Positions 25,226 through 35,337 are shown, numbered from the stretch's first letter. The stretch is DNA of 64,000 nucleotides from Deltaproteobacteria bacterium (GCA_024280455.1 JAJRQC010000069.1:21356-85355); one strand, 5' to 3'. Translations and numbers: made by a program. The notes: a model not told the origin generated them from the letters alone.

Positions 25226-27685
25226 ATGATGAAAATCCGGTTTCCCTGCCTGTTTTTTGTTCTGTTTTGGATTGTTTTTTCAGGATCCCCCCCTCTGTGG
25301 GCGGCAGGTAAGGAATCCGTTCCAGCCGAAAAACCGGCGGATGTGGGCAAGGTGGTTGAGAACGCTGCCACCCAAGAACCCACGCCGGTCTTTGTTGAGA
25401 TTTATCGCCACGTCAATGCGATTCCCAAACGACTCATCGACCTCAATGATACTCTGGAAAATACGGTTGATACTGATGCCGTCAGCAGAGAGCTGCCGTT
25501 ATTTGAAAAAGAGGTTGATGAGCTGGCCTGGCAGATTACCCTTGAGAAATCAAATCCTTCTCTGACCTATACACGGTTAGCGGCCCTGGTCGCCCAGGTC
25601 GACGGCTTGAAGAAAGAGCTTGAGAATCTGCTGGATCCGGTCACGGACTCACTCAATACTCTTGCTCTTCAGGATAAATTCTGGCAACAGGAAAAGGAAC
25701 AGCTGGACAACTACCTGGAGCTGGCCCGCAAAGATTCTTCGCTCAAGCTGATTTTTGCCGATAAACAGAAGCTGTTGAAGAACGTTGACAAGGCACGGAA
25801 GCAGGTCAACACCCGTCTACATACTGTTATTGATCTGGCCAGAGAGATGAACGCTCTTCTGGTACAGCTCTACGCAGAGAAGGCCGATCTGCAACGGCTT
25901 ATTCAGGAAGTGCGCGGCGTCCACATTCAGCAGACCTCTCCCTCGGTTCTTTCCAGGCAGTTTTATCGTCTGATCGACCTTACCCTGCTTCAGGACAGCA
26001 GCTGGCATAAAGTACCCAAGGTCTTCAACAAGCAGTTGAGTTTTTTCAAGGATAATGCCTGGGCAGTGCTCTTTGTTCTAGTCTGTTTTACCCTGCTCAC
26101 CGTCGGGATCGTATGTACCGGCCGGCTGGTTAAAAAAAATGCGCGCTGGTTTTCCTTTACCCGGCGACCCATTGCCACTGTTCTTTTTCTGGGAATGGCC
26201 CTGTTTCTGCTGTTCGGGGTACTTCGTTCGACCCATTTTCTTGCCGTAGAAGTTGAGGATCTGCTCTACATTATCACAATTGTCGCCGTGATTCGACTGG
26301 CAGGGAATATCGTTGACCGCTGGCTGTACAGGCACCTGTTGCTGCCCATCGCTGCTGTACTTATTCTCTCCCTGCTCCTGCAGATGTTCCATATGCCGGG
26401 TGTCCTGGTTCACCTGTATATCTTTCTGGTCAGCCTGTTTCAGCTCTTTCTCTCGGTCAATAATATCCTCAGAAACCGACATCGGATTTCCTCGGTGAAT
26501 CTTTTTTTCCTCAGTATCCTCGGCCTGATTTGTCTGGTTATCGGGGTGGCTGAAATCGCCGGTTACAGTTCACTTGCCCTGTATCTCTTCCGTTCGTTTC
26601 TCTACAGTGTAATTGCCGCTCTGGTGTTCTGGATGCTTTTCCAGATTATGGAGGGGCTGCTTGAGCTTCTTTTTTCCCGTATACCGATCGCTCTTCTGCA
26701 GAAGAACAGCTCCGTGCTGGTCAAACACTGTGTGCCGCCGTTTGCCATTGTCTTCAGCCTGATTTTTTTCCTGATCTCTCTGGTTATCTGGCAGGCGTAC
26801 CCTACTATTGAAGAGGCGCGCAGGAGTTTGCTCAGTAGCGGTTTCTTGGTCGGTTCATTTAAGGTAACTCCGGGATACCTTCTGCTGGTGTTCATGGTCA
26901 TCTATGGCTCCCTGCTCCTGTCCAAGGCTCTTCGGGCCCTGTTGATGCAAGAGGTTCTGCCCCGGTCGGGAGCTGAAATCGGGGTCCAGCTTTCCATAAC
27001 CCGTCTGGTGCATTATGCAGTCCTGGTGGTCGGTTTTCTGGTTTTGTTACGGGTCCTCGGCCTGGAGTTAAACAAACTGGCTCTTCTTGGCGGTGCCCTG
27101 GGTGTTGGTATTGGTTTTGGCCTCCAGGCTATTGTCAACAATTTTGCCAGCGGCCTCATCCTGCTCTTTGAGCGGCCGATCAAGGTTGGTGATATGATCC
27201 AGGTGGGCACTGAGATGGGCGAGGTCAAGAAACTGGGCCTGCGGGCAACCGTAGTTCGAACCTTTGATAATGCGGATATCGTTATTCCCAACTCCGACCT
27301 GATTACTGCTCAGGTGACAAACTGGACCCTTGCCGATCGGCATATTCGGGTAAAAGTTCCGGTCGGTGTGGCGTATGGGAGTGATGTCGCCGGGGTTCAG
27401 GAAATTCTGCTCACCTGTGCCGAGGAAAACCCTATTGTTCTCAATCATCCTAAACCAAGGGCTTTATTCCTGGCCTTTGGCGCCAGTTCCCTTGATTTTG
27501 AGCTTCGGGTCTGGATCTCCGACTTCTCGGATCGTCGCCAGGTTTTAAGTGAACTCAACCAGGATATTGAGTCGGAATTTTCCTCTGCCGGAATAGAGAT
27601 TCCCTTCCCCCAGGCCGACCTTCACCTCCGTTCGGTGGATGCCGACGTGGTGGAGAAGATGGGACCTCTGCCGACCAAGAGTTGA
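25226..27685 (+). CDS. MscS/MscK-family mechanosensitive channel
   Basis: An 819-residue protein. A signal peptide (MMKIRFPCLFFVLFWIVFSG) is followed by a periplasmic coiled-coil-rich domain (residues about 30-275), about eleven hydrophobic segments, and an MscS core near residues 610-800: GGALGVGIGFGLQAIVNNFA is the pore-lining helix, then FERPIKVGDMIQVG and VVRTFDNADIVIPNSDLI of the beta domain. Long MscS homologues act as osmotic safety valves, some gated also by K+. ATG 25226 or 25229 is chosen because it gives the signal peptide; the longer frame overlaps secA. Confidence 0.9.
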   Translation: MMKIRFPCLFFVLFWIVFSGSPPLWAAGKESVPAEKPADVGKVVENAATQEPTPVFVEIYRHVNAIPKRLIDLNDTLENTVDTDAVSRELPLFEKEVDELAWQITLEKSNPSLTYTRLAALVAQVDGLKKELENLLDPVTDSLNTLALQDKFWQQEKEQLDNYLELARKDSSLKLIFADKQKLLKNVDKARKQVNTRLHTVIDLAREMNALLVQLYAEKADLQRLIQEVRGVHIQQTSPSVLSRQFYRLIDLTLLQDSSWHKVPKVFNKQLSFFKDNAWAVLFVLVCFTLLTVGIVCTGRLVKKNARWFSFTRRPIATVLFLGMALFLLFGVLRSTHFLAVEVEDLLYIITIVAVIRLAGNIVDRWLYRHLLLPIAAVLILSLLLQMFHMPGVLVHLYIFLVSLFQLFLSVNNILRNRHRISSVNLFFLSILGLICLVIGVAEIAGYSSLALYLFRSFLYSVIAALVFWMLFQIMEGLLELLFSRIPIALLQKNSSVLVKHCVPPFAIVFSLIFFLISLVIWQAYPTIEEARRSLLSSGFLVGSFKVTPGYLLLVFMVIYGSLLLSKALRALLMQEVLPRSGAEIGVQLSITRLVHYAVLVVGFLVLLRVLGLELNKLALLGGALGVGIGFGLQAIVNNFASGLILLFERPIKVGDMIQVGTEMGEVKKLGLRATVVRTFDNADIVIPNSDLITAQVTNWTLADRHIRVKVPVGVAYGSDVAGVQEILLTCAEENPIVLNHPKPRALFLAFGASSLDFELRVWISDFSDRRQVLSELNQDIESEFSSAGIEIPFPQADLHLRSVDADVVEKMGPLPTKS

Positions 27686-27713
27686 TTTCTGCTGCCCACA
27701 GTTGAACAGAGGA

Positions 27714-28628
27714 CTATCCTCGCAGCATGTCAGGATGAAAGAGATTTTTCTCCATATGCTTGATCTCATCTATCCCGGAAATAGTAACAGTTGGATCGGT
27801 GGCCAGTTCTTTTTCAGACAGTTTGTCGGGATAGTCGACATTGCTGAGAATATGTTTGATGCAGTATAAGCGGGCTGCCTTTTTAACATCAGAGCGAATA
27901 ATGGTCCAGGGGGTCAGGGTCCGGTTGGACTCATTCAGCATCTGAAATTTTTTGACACTGTATTTATCCCAGTATTTTTGAGCAAGGTTGTCCACCGGAG
28001 AAAGTTTATACTGTTTCAGGGGGTCGGTCTTGCGGGCCTCAAACCGTCTCGACTGTTCATCTTTAGAGACGGAAAAATAAAATTTGAACAGTTTGATACC
28101 GTCTTTGATCAGCATCTCCTCAAAAAGAGGAACGTCTTTGAGAAAGCGTTTATGCTGCTCATCGGTGCAGAAGCCCATGACCGGCTCTACCATGGCCCGA
28201 TTATACCAGGAGCGGTCAAACAGGACCAGTTCTCCTGCTGCCGGTAAATGGGGCACGTAGCGCTGGAAATACCACTGGGTTACTTCCTTGTCGTTTGGGG
28301 CGGCCAGGGCTACGACTTTCGTATTCCGTGGATTGAGAAAGGCGGTAATCCGCTTGATGGTGCCGCCTTTTCCTGCGGCGTCCCGGCCTTCAAAAATCGC
28401 GAGAATCCGCATCCCGTCGGCCTTCATATGTTTTTGTAACTTCATGAGCTCTATCTGCAGTTTTTTCAGCTCAAGTTCATACTCCAGGTGAGAGGCCTTA
28501 ACCCAGACTGCACATCGGTTCTTACTCTCTTTCTTATCCATATTTTTAAGAGCAGTCTCTTCAAGGAGTTTGACCTTGATCGGACAGGAAGGACTATCTT
28601 TTTTGCTTTTCTCTTTTTTGTGTGTCAT
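27714..28628 (-). CDS. ppk2: Polyphosphate kinase 2 family protein
   Basis: A 304-residue PPK2. The Walker A-like FEGRDAAGKGGTIKRI, the lid/Walker B region FDRSWYNRAMVEPVMGFC, and the C-terminal WTIIRSDVKKAARLYCI are typical. The basic N-terminal 40 residues are variable. PPK2 transfers phosphate between polyphosphate and nucleotides, usually forming GTP, ATP or ADP; the subclass and preferred nucleotide cannot be fixed here. It is convergent with the MscS gene, with 28 bp between the stops. Confidence 0.95.
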   Translation of the reverse strand: MTHKKEKSKKDSPSCPIKVKLLEETALKNMDKKESKNRCAVWVKASHLEYELELKKLQIELMKLQKHMKADGMRILAIFEGRDAAGKGGTIKRITAFLNPRNTKVVALAAPNDKEVTQWYFQRYVPHLPAAGELVLFDRSWYNRAMVEPVMGFCTDEQHKRFLKDVPLFEEMLIKDGIKLFKFYFSVSKDEQSRRFEARKTDPLKQYKLSPVDNLAQKYWDKYSVKKFQMLNESNRTLTPWTIIRSDVKKAARLYCIKHILSNVDYPDKLSEKELATDPTVTISGIDEIKHMEKNLFHPDMLRG

Positions 28629-29043
28629 GACGAAGTGCCTCGTATCTGAAATTATGTAGGTTATCGTTCCGCTAAAAATGAAGATCTCGGGTTGCCACCT
28701 GCACGACCTGAAAAAATACCATTATATATGGTATATATCTATTTTTCGTTATGAGCAATTATTCTTAATTTTTTTTCTTGAAAATACGAAGATGAAACCG
28801 CAGGGGGGTACCACTATGTATCTGCCGAAAAAGATCAAGAAATTACACAAATAGGTGATTATCTGAAAGTAATGAGATGGATTCTTTGCAAGAAAAAAAC
28901 GAAAAAATCGTTTTCAGATTTGCTTTTTTTTAAAGAGGACGCTATACTTTAATTGAAAAGCTCAAAATGTTGAGACCGTTAAGCATTTCCGGCCGTCAAT
29001 GTTTTGGTTCACCATTACTTGTTTGATTTCGAGGAAGGAAAGG
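28629..29043. other. AT-rich divergent intergenic region
   Basis: About 415 bp between ppk2 (minus) and the rhodanese-like gene (plus), very A/T-rich, with no ORF of note. A 17-bp perfect dyad, TACCAT-TATAT-ATGGTA, lies at 28717-28733 and could be an operator for either gene. AGGAAGGAAAGG just before 29044 is the ribosome site for the plus-strand gene. Confidence 0.5.
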
Positions 29044-29484
29044 ATGTATAGACAAGGTTTCAAATTTGTCCTGGTTGTATCGCTCTTGTGTTTTGCTGCC
29101 GCTGCAGGTGCAGCAGAATTAAACTTTATGGATGCGGCCCGGTTTAAAGGGTTATGTTCCAGCAAAGCACCAATGGTGCTGGCTGATATCCAGAAACCCC
29201 ATGATTTTAAAAAGCATCACTTTTTTGCTGCGGTTGAAACCGATGCCTATCCTGTTAAGACAGGGGCGGACAAGGCAAAACTTGCGGTTATCCAACAGAT
29301 GTTTCAGAAAACGGGTAATGATGTAATTGTCATTGGACCGCGTGGAGGTCCAGCGTCCAAGCGTGCCGCTAAGTATCTTATCGAACAGGGGATCCCCGCG
29401 GACAAGATTTTTATTCTTGAGGGTGGTGTTAAAAAGTGGCCTGATCAGGAGATGTTGCTTGATGTTGCCGGTGGATGTGCCTGA
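29044..29484 (+). CDS. Secreted rhodanese-like protein lacking the catalytic Cys
   Basis: A 146-residue protein with a signal peptide (GFKFVLVVSLLCFAAAAGAA) and a rhodanese fold (VLADIQKPHDFKKHHFFAAV, NDVIVIGPRGGPASKRAAK, KIFILEGGVKKW). In active rhodaneses the loop after the central strand begins with Cys; here it reads GPRGGPAS, so sulfur transfer by the usual mechanism is not possible. It may be a periplasmic binding or structural module. ATG 29044 is preferred over an upstream start, for its ribosome site and signal peptide. A terminator follows. Confidence 0.8.
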   Translation: MYRQGFKFVLVVSLLCFAAAAGAAELNFMDAARFKGLCSSKAPMVLADIQKPHDFKKHHFFAAVETDAYPVKTGADKAKLAVIQQMFQKTGNDVIVIGPRGGPASKRAAKYLIEQGIPADKIFILEGGVKKWPDQEMLLDVAGGCA

Positions 29485-29566
29485 GAACGTGTGATCTTTT
29501 GTAACTGCTCAGGATCAAGGGTCATTTGTTACTCCTGCCTGAACAGTTACCATCTTTTTAATAATC

Positions 29567-29600
29567 GGCCGATCCGTCATGAGATGGATCGGCCTTTTTT
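29567..29600 (+). terminator. Intrinsic terminator of the rhodanese-like gene
   Basis: GGCCGATCC and GGATCGGCC pair perfectly around a 10-nt loop and are followed by six T. It lies before the convergent phosphodiesterase gene ending at 29607. A fragment of repeat R1 (CTCCTGCCTGAACAGTTAC) sits at 29532-29550. Confidence 0.85.
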
Positions 29601-29606
29601 GTTCAT

Positions 29607-30323
29607 TTAATTGAGCTTCCGGCCGGTTCTGTACATCTCGGCATAGATGGCGGGTAGCTGTTGTCGGGCAAGTTCCCGGACAACCTCTTCAACGGCATAC
29701 GAAAAGCGATGGTGCCTGACAAGCACCCTGTTTTTTTTCAAAACAAGGACTGCGCAGGAGGCCTGGGGATTGCCGTCAAACATCCTGCCGGTAGAGCCGG
29801 GGTTGATGAAATGGACCCCGCCGATTTTTTTATGATACGGTGTGTGCGAATGGCCGGTGATGATGATGTCACAGACGGTGTTTTTCGCTAGTTCCAGAAA
29901 GCGACTGTCGGCTGTGCAGTCAAAGAGGAACTCGTCCGGCTTGTCCGGGCTGCCATGGTAAAGACCGATAGTATATCCGGATATGGAGAGTGTTTTCTTT
30001 TTTTTCAGCTGTAAAAGGTACTGTTTCCCGGCCGGTCGGAGAGTCTCCGCCGTGGAGGTGTACATGATCCGTTTTTCCGGTTTGGACGGTTTTTTAAATC
30101 CCTTGCCCCTGAGCAGTTTTTTTACCTTGATATCGGTGTTGCCGAGGATGGAGACGGCGTTGTGCTCGTGTAACCAGTCCAGAGTCTGATTGGCAAACGG
30201 CGCATACACTGTGGAGTCGCCGGTATTGATAATATGATCATAGGAATCGGCATCCAGTTTTGCTGCTACTGATTGCAGGGCCGGAAAATTACCGTGTATA
30301 TCACTGATCAGCAGGATTTCCAT
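29607..30323 (-). CDS. YfcE/MJ0936-like metallophosphodiesterase
   Basis: A 238-residue calcineurin-like phosphoesterase. Metal-binding motifs in order: ISDIHGNFPAL, NTGDSTVY, LGNTD, TGHSHTPYHKK and FINPGSTG. Members hydrolyse phosphodiesters or phosphomonoesters with Mn2+/Mg2+; the natural substrate is unknown. It lies 65 bp downstream of the cardiolipin synthase gene on the same strand and may be co-transcribed with it. Confidence 0.88.
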   Translation of the reverse strand: MEILLISDIHGNFPALQSVAAKLDADSYDHIINTGDSTVYAPFANQTLDWLHEHNAVSILGNTDIKVKKLLRGKGFKKPSKPEKRIMYTSTAETLRPAGKQYLLQLKKKKTLSISGYTIGLYHGSPDKPDEFLFDCTADSRFLELAKNTVCDIIITGHSHTPYHKKIGGVHFINPGSTGRMFDGNPQASCAVLVLKKNRVLVRHHRFSYAVEEVVRELARQQLPAIYAEMYRTGRKLN

Positions 30324-30388
30324 TCTTTTTTTATTCCACCGGGAACTCTATTTTTTACTGCCCTGAACCGTATTTCAATGGCCTGTTT

Positions 30389-31849
30389 CTACAGGAGGGG
30401 GCCGACAAGCAGGGCAGTGTTTTCAAGGAAGCGCTCATGAAAAGAGCGTTTTTTAAAGGCCTCTTCGTCAAGGGGGGAAGAGGCCGCCAGATAGTTCTGC
30501 TGGATATCGTGCAGGGCGTTGGTAAATTTTTTATTATAAATGAACAGGGTCATTTCAAAGTTCAGCCAGAAGCTGCGCATGTCCAGGTTCACCGAACCAA
30601 TCAGGCAGAAATCATTGTCCACGGAAATGGTTTTCGCATGAAGCAGGCCTCCGGAAAAGGCCATGACCTGGACCCCTGCCTCTACAAGCTCACCGTATCT
30701 TGCCCGGCTCGCGTAATGCACCAGTTTTGAATCATTTTTCTCCGGAACAATGATGGTCACGTTGACGCCTCTCTGAGCCGCTGATTTCAGAGCCGCCAGA
30801 ATGGCATTATCGGGGACAAAATACGGGGTGGTCAAGATCAGTTCTTTGCGGGCGGCATAAATGGTGGTCAACAGCAGGTTGTGGATGGCATCTTCGGCAA
30901 ACCCGGGACCGGAAGGCGCAAGTTGGACCGGGATGTCGCCTGCCGGAGGAACCGGATAGGTCTCACCTCTTTTATTGAGATCATCAAGCCGCTCTCCACT
31001 TTCCATTGCCCAGTCATAAAGGAAGGAAGCGGTCATGATCTCGACAACCGGCCCCTCGATGCGAACCATGATGTCGATCCATTCCCCTACATCCTGATCC
31101 TGTTTAAAGAATTTTGGGTCGACAAGGTTCTGGCTGCCGGTATAGCCGATACAGCCGTCAATGGAGATGATTTTGCGATGGTTCCGCAGGTCAACCCGGA
31201 CAAAGAGCGCCCTGAAAAGACCGGCCGGCAGACATTCAATGACCTCCACCCCTTGTGCTTCCAGCTCGCGGCATTGACTGCTGCGAAGAAAAACTTTACT
31301 GCCCAGGGAGTCAAGCAGGAGTCTGCAGCGCACGCCACGTTTGCAGGCGCGGATAAGTGCCTGACAGACCAGATCGGCCGCGCCGCCGTTGCTCCAGATA
31401 TAAAATTCGAGGAAACAGGTTGTCTGTGCCTGGTCGATATCACCGATAAGATGGCCAAAGAAATCTTCGCTGTTTTCAATGAGTAACAGTCTGTTGTCGG
31501 GCATGGTCGGGATTTTAATTGCTGCATCTATCTGACGGTGGATGGGCTCGCATTCGGGGTTGAGAGTGTTCCAGTCGGTAAAGGCACGCTGTTGCAGGCT
31601 TTCCGCCCAGCGAAGAATCAGGGGGACACCCGCTGCGGCGCGCTTTGCACGCCTTTCGCCCAGTCTGTTTTCGCCGAAGAGCAGGTAGATGATTGCCCCG
31701 AAAAAAGGAAGCAGCAGGATGACGACCAGCCAGGCAAGAGTTACCGGAGCGGCTTTTTTCCGCATAACCACCCTCAGGGACAGTCCGATGCGTATTGCCA
31801 GATCTGCAAAAAAAATTGCAGAGGTTAAAATCCAGTACATTTTATCCAT
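30389..31849 (-). CDS. cls: Cardiolipin synthase (PLD family)
   Basis: A 486-residue membrane protein. Two N-terminal transmembrane helices (residues 5-60, including VVILLLPFFGAIIYLLFGEN) precede two phospholipase-D HKD motifs: HRKIISIDGCIGYTGSQNL near residue 222 and HAKTISVDNDFCLIGSVNLD near 400. The enzyme condenses two phosphatidylglycerol molecules (or PG with PE) into cardiolipin. Length and layout match bacterial ClsA. Confidence 0.96.
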   Translation of the reverse strand: MDKMYWILTSAIFFADLAIRIGLSLRVVMRKKAAPVTLAWLVVILLLPFFGAIIYLLFGENRLGERRAKRAAAGVPLILRWAESLQQRAFTDWNTLNPECEPIHRQIDAAIKIPTMPDNRLLLIENSEDFFGHLIGDIDQAQTTCFLEFYIWSNGGAADLVCQALIRACKRGVRCRLLLDSLGSKVFLRSSQCRELEAQGVEVIECLPAGLFRALFVRVDLRNHRKIISIDGCIGYTGSQNLVDPKFFKQDQDVGEWIDIMVRIEGPVVEIMTASFLYDWAMESGERLDDLNKRGETYPVPPAGDIPVQLAPSGPGFAEDAIHNLLLTTIYAARKELILTTPYFVPDNAILAALKSAAQRGVNVTIIVPEKNDSKLVHYASRARYGELVEAGVQVMAFSGGLLHAKTISVDNDFCLIGSVNLDMRSFWLNFEMTLFIYNKKFTNALHDIQQNYLAASSPLDEEAFKKRSFHERFLENTALLVGPLL

Positions 31850-31983
31850 TGAACCATCCGCTGGAAAGGAAAAGGAAAAATATAGAGTAAAAATAGGAGA
31901 ATGTTTTCTCTTTTTACACCGTTTTGGTACAATGGTACATTACTGATAAAAGAGTATTGATTAAACAAAAAAACGGTGTTTCC

Positions 31984-33168
31984 ATGAAAGTGAAGGGATT
32001 TTCCGCCGCTGCAGTTCAGGCCGGAATACGGTACCGGGATAGACTTGATCTTGGATTGATTTATTCGGATCGTCCAGCAGTTGCCGCAGGTGTATTCACG
32101 ACCAATAAAGTGAAAGCCGCTCCAGTATTGCTCGATATCAAGCGTCTGCGCCAGGGTAAGGCTCAGGCAATTCTGGTGAACAGCGGCAATGCCAACGCCT
32201 GTACTGGTGAACAGGGAATGGAGCTCGCCCGTTCCGTCAGCGGGATGGCGGCCCGGCAGCTGGACATTGATGAAGAGCTGGTTCAGGTGGCCTCCACCGG
32301 CGTTATCGGTGAGCAGCTTGATGCGGCCCCGTTTGCACAACAGATGCCCGCGCTGGTTGATTCGCTTTCCGAGGATGGATTTGATGATCTTGCCCGTGCC
32401 ATAATGACCACCGATACCGTTCCCAAGGTCGTTCGTAAAACAGTGGATATCGGCGGCACCGAGGTGTCTATTCTCGGGGTGGCCAAAGGCTCGGGGATGA
32501 TTATGCCCAATATGGCCACAATGCTCTGTTTTGTGGTGACGGATGCGCAGATTGTTTTCCCGGTACTCCGTGAAATCGTTGCAGTCGGGGTGGAACATAC
32601 CTTTAATCGAATCACCGTTGACGGGGATACTTCGACCAATGACATGGTACTGGTGCTGGCCAATGGGGCGGCCGGAAATGAATGGCTGGATGAGGACAGT
32701 CCCGAGGAGACTGAAACTTTTACCCGGGTGATGCATGCCGTTTTTCAGGAGCTGGCCAGTATGATTGTTGTCGATGGTGAGGGCGCAACCAAGGCCGTTA
32801 CCATACGGGTGACCGGGGCCAGAGAAAAAGAAGGTGCTCTGGATGCGGCCCGGACCATTACCAATTCACCGCTGGTCAAAACCGCTTTTTTTGGTGAGGA
32901 TCCCAACTGGGGCAGGATTATGGCAGCTCTTGGCCGTTCCGACTGTTTCTTTCATCCTGACCGGGTTTCCATAGCCTTTGATGAGGTTGTGATGGCAGAA
33001 CAGGGGATGGGGGCAGGGCCCGAGGCGGAGCAGGAAGCTGCCCGCGTTATGCGTAAGGACGCGTTCACCCTGACCGTACATCTCAATGATGGTACGGAAT
33101 CAGCTGAGGTCCAAACCTGTGATTTTTCAAAAGAATATATTACGATTAATGCAGACTATAGAAGTTGA
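31984..33168 (+). CDS. argJ: Bifunctional ornithine acetyltransferase / N-acetylglutamate synthase
   Basis: A 394-residue ArgJ. The autocleavage site is MPNMATMLCFVVTDA (cleavage before Thr of ATML) and the oxyanion-hole residues lie in VASTGVIGE. NGTSTND-like GDTSTNDMVLVLANG and DPNWGRI are also typical. ArgJ recycles the acetyl group between ornithine and glutamate in arginine synthesis. The start at ATG 31984 gives MKVKGFSAAAVQAG; a 20-residue longer frame lacks homology. Confidence 0.97.
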   Translation: MKVKGFSAAAVQAGIRYRDRLDLGLIYSDRPAVAAGVFTTNKVKAAPVLLDIKRLRQGKAQAILVNSGNANACTGEQGMELARSVSGMAARQLDIDEELVQVASTGVIGEQLDAAPFAQQMPALVDSLSEDGFDDLARAIMTTDTVPKVVRKTVDIGGTEVSILGVAKGSGMIMPNMATMLCFVVTDAQIVFPVLREIVAVGVEHTFNRITVDGDTSTNDMVLVLANGAAGNEWLDEDSPEETETFTRVMHAVFQELASMIVVDGEGATKAVTIRVTGAREKEGALDAARTITNSPLVKTAFFGEDPNWGRIMAALGRSDCFFHPDRVSIAFDEVVMAEQGMGAGPEAEQEAARVMRKDAFTLTVHLNDGTESAEVQTCDFSKEYITINADYRS

Positions 33169-33249
33169 TATCCAGACCTCCCGTGTTGTGCCGGGCAGGC
33201 AACCCCGTAGTTTTTAAAATTCATCAGGCAATGGGCAGGTAGCCGGACC

Positions 33250-35337
33250 ATGAAACGTAACCGTTTGGGAGCATTGCTGGACAGAGTCTCGCCACCCGAA
33301 GGGGTACTGCTGCTCATCCTGGCCGTTATTATCGGCGGCGGCACCGGGTTTGCTGCTGTTTTTTTTATCCGCCTTATTGCTGTTATCCAGAACAGATCCT
33401 ACACCACCATTGAATTCCTCTTTCCCCATCTCGGGGTCTGGAGTTATGTTTTTGTCCCTGTTGCCGGAGCCCTGCTGGTCGGCCCCCTTATTGCCTGGTT
33501 TGCCCGTGAGGCAAAAGGACACGGGGTTCCGGAGGTCATGCAGGCACTTGTCATGCGCGGCGGTCGTATCCGACCCAGAGTAGCCGTTGTAAAGATTGTT
33601 GCTTCAGCCCTCTGTATCGGGACCGGTGGTTCAGCCGGTCGCGAGGGGCCTATTGTCCAGGTCGGTTCAACCCTCGGTTCGGTTCTTGGTCAAATTCTCC
33701 ATCTTTCCGATGACCGGATAAGAAACCTTGTTGCCTGTGGCGCGGCGGCTGGTATTGCCGCCACCTTTAATGCCCCTATTGCCGGAGTGGCCTTTGCTAT
33801 TGAGGTGTTGATGAGTGAGCTCCAGGTGCGGATGTTCGGCAATGTGGTGATTGCCGCTGTTTCCGCATCCGTTGTCAGCCAGACCTTTCTCGGTGACCGT
33901 GCTGCCTTTACCGTACCGTCATACACCCTGGATTCTCCCCTGACCTTGTTGTTGTATCTCTTGCTGGGCCTGGCCAGTGCCCTGGTCGGCGTCATGTTTA
34001 TCCGTATGCTGGGTTGGTTTGAAGATGTTTTTGATGACTGGAAATTTCCTCTGGCTCTGAAACCAGCCGCCGGCGCCCTGTGTCTGGGTCTGCTCGGGGT
34101 ACTGTATCTGCAGTTACCCGGTGTCGGTTTTTCTTCGGCAACCGAGTACCAGCTCGGCATGCCCCTTATCGAAAATATACCTCATGTCTTTGGTGCAGGC
34201 TTTACCTTTATTGAAGAGGCCCTGCAAGGGCGGGTGGATTTCTTTCTGCTCGCCCTGCTTGTCATCCTCAAACCGCTTGCAACCTCTTTTACGCTCGGTT
34301 CCGGAAATTCAGGTGGTGTCTTTGCGCCGTCACTGTTTATCGGAGCCATGCTCGGCGGTGCAATGGGAACGTTTTTCTGCGCCTGGCAACCTGATATTGC
34401 CGGAACCCCGGGTGCTTATGCACTTGTTGGTATGGCGGCTGTCTTTGCCGCAACCGCCAGAGCCCCGCTGACCGCCATGCTGATTGTTTTTGAAATGAGT
34501 AATGACTATTCCATGATACTTCCCCTGATGGTTGCCGCGGTCACGGCCAGTTATCTGGCCCAGGCACTCTATCCCGAATCCATTTACACTATTAAGCTGG
34601 CCCGGCGCGGGATTCGGTTTTCCCAGGGGCGGGACATGGATATCATGCAGAGTGTCCATGTGGGTGAGGTTATGAACGGTGATCCGGTCACCGTCAACGA
34701 GAATGAATCTCTTGCCGATCTGTATAGAAAGTTCCAAGAGACCAATCTGCTGGGCTTTCCGGTGGTCGACAAAAAAGGTATTCTCAGCGGGATTGTCACC
34801 CTGCAGGATATGGAACGAATTCTTGCCCATGAAACCATTACCATTACCCTGCAGACCCTGCGGGTCCAGGACGTTGCCGTTGCCGATCCGATCACGGTCT
34901 ATCCGGATGAACCGATCTGGACCGCAATTCAGAAAATGGCACCTCGCGATCTGGCCCGTCTACCGGTTGTCAGCCGAGACGACAAGGGAAAACTGATTGG
35001 TCTGATCAGTCGCAGCGATATTCTTCGGGCCTATGATGTCGGCATTGTCCGTAAGCAGAGAGGCCAGCTTCTTGGTGACAATACAGTACTCCGTAAGGAA
35101 AAATATAATGATTTTATAGAATTCAGGCTCAGGCCGGAAAGTAAAGCAGTGCATCAACAACTCAAAGATCTTTCTCTGCCGCGTTCGGTGAATGTTGTTT
35201 CCCTTGAAAGAGCAGGAAAGCTCCTTATTCCAAAAGGGGATACGTCTTTTGAAGACGGTGATATCATAACGCTCTTTGGTCGCCGGGATTCTCTGGCCCT
35301 GGCTCGACAGGAGTTTGTTGGAGTGGTGTATGAGTAG
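33250..35337 (+). CDS. ClC-family chloride channel/antiporter with CBS and TrkA-C domains
   Basis: A 695-residue protein. The ClC membrane domain spans about residues 20-440, with the selectivity-filter motifs GTGGSAGREGPIVQVG (gating Glu kept) and GNSGGVFAPSLFIGAMLGG. A CBS pair follows (VGEVMNGDPVTVNENESLAD; VQDVAVADPITVYPDEPIW), then a C-terminal RCK_C/TrkA-C domain (FEDGDIITLFGRRDSLAL). ClC proteins move Cl- (or F-, NO3-) with or without H+. The two regulatory domains suggest control by nucleotides or small ligands. The stop overlaps the next small gene by 8 bp. Confidence 0.95.
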   Translation: MKRNRLGALLDRVSPPEGVLLLILAVIIGGGTGFAAVFFIRLIAVIQNRSYTTIEFLFPHLGVWSYVFVPVAGALLVGPLIAWFAREAKGHGVPEVMQALVMRGGRIRPRVAVVKIVASALCIGTGGSAGREGPIVQVGSTLGSVLGQILHLSDDRIRNLVACGAAAGIAATFNAPIAGVAFAIEVLMSELQVRMFGNVVIAAVSASVVSQTFLGDRAAFTVPSYTLDSPLTLLLYLLLGLASALVGVMFIRMLGWFEDVFDDWKFPLALKPAAGALCLGLLGVLYLQLPGVGFSSATEYQLGMPLIENIPHVFGAGFTFIEEALQGRVDFFLLALLVILKPLATSFTLGSGNSGGVFAPSLFIGAMLGGAMGTFFCAWQPDIAGTPGAYALVGMAAVFAATARAPLTAMLIVFEMSNDYSMILPLMVAAVTASYLAQALYPESIYTIKLARRGIRFSQGRDMDIMQSVHVGEVMNGDPVTVNENESLADLYRKFQETNLLGFPVVDKKGILSGIVTLQDMERILAHETITITLQTLRVQDVAVADPITVYPDEPIWTAIQKMAPRDLARLPVVSRDDKGKLIGLISRSDILRAYDVGIVRKQRGQLLGDNTVLRKEKYNDFIEFRLRPESKAVHQQLKDLSLPRSVNVVSLERAGKLLIPKGDTSFEDGDIITLFGRRDSLALARQEFVGVVYE

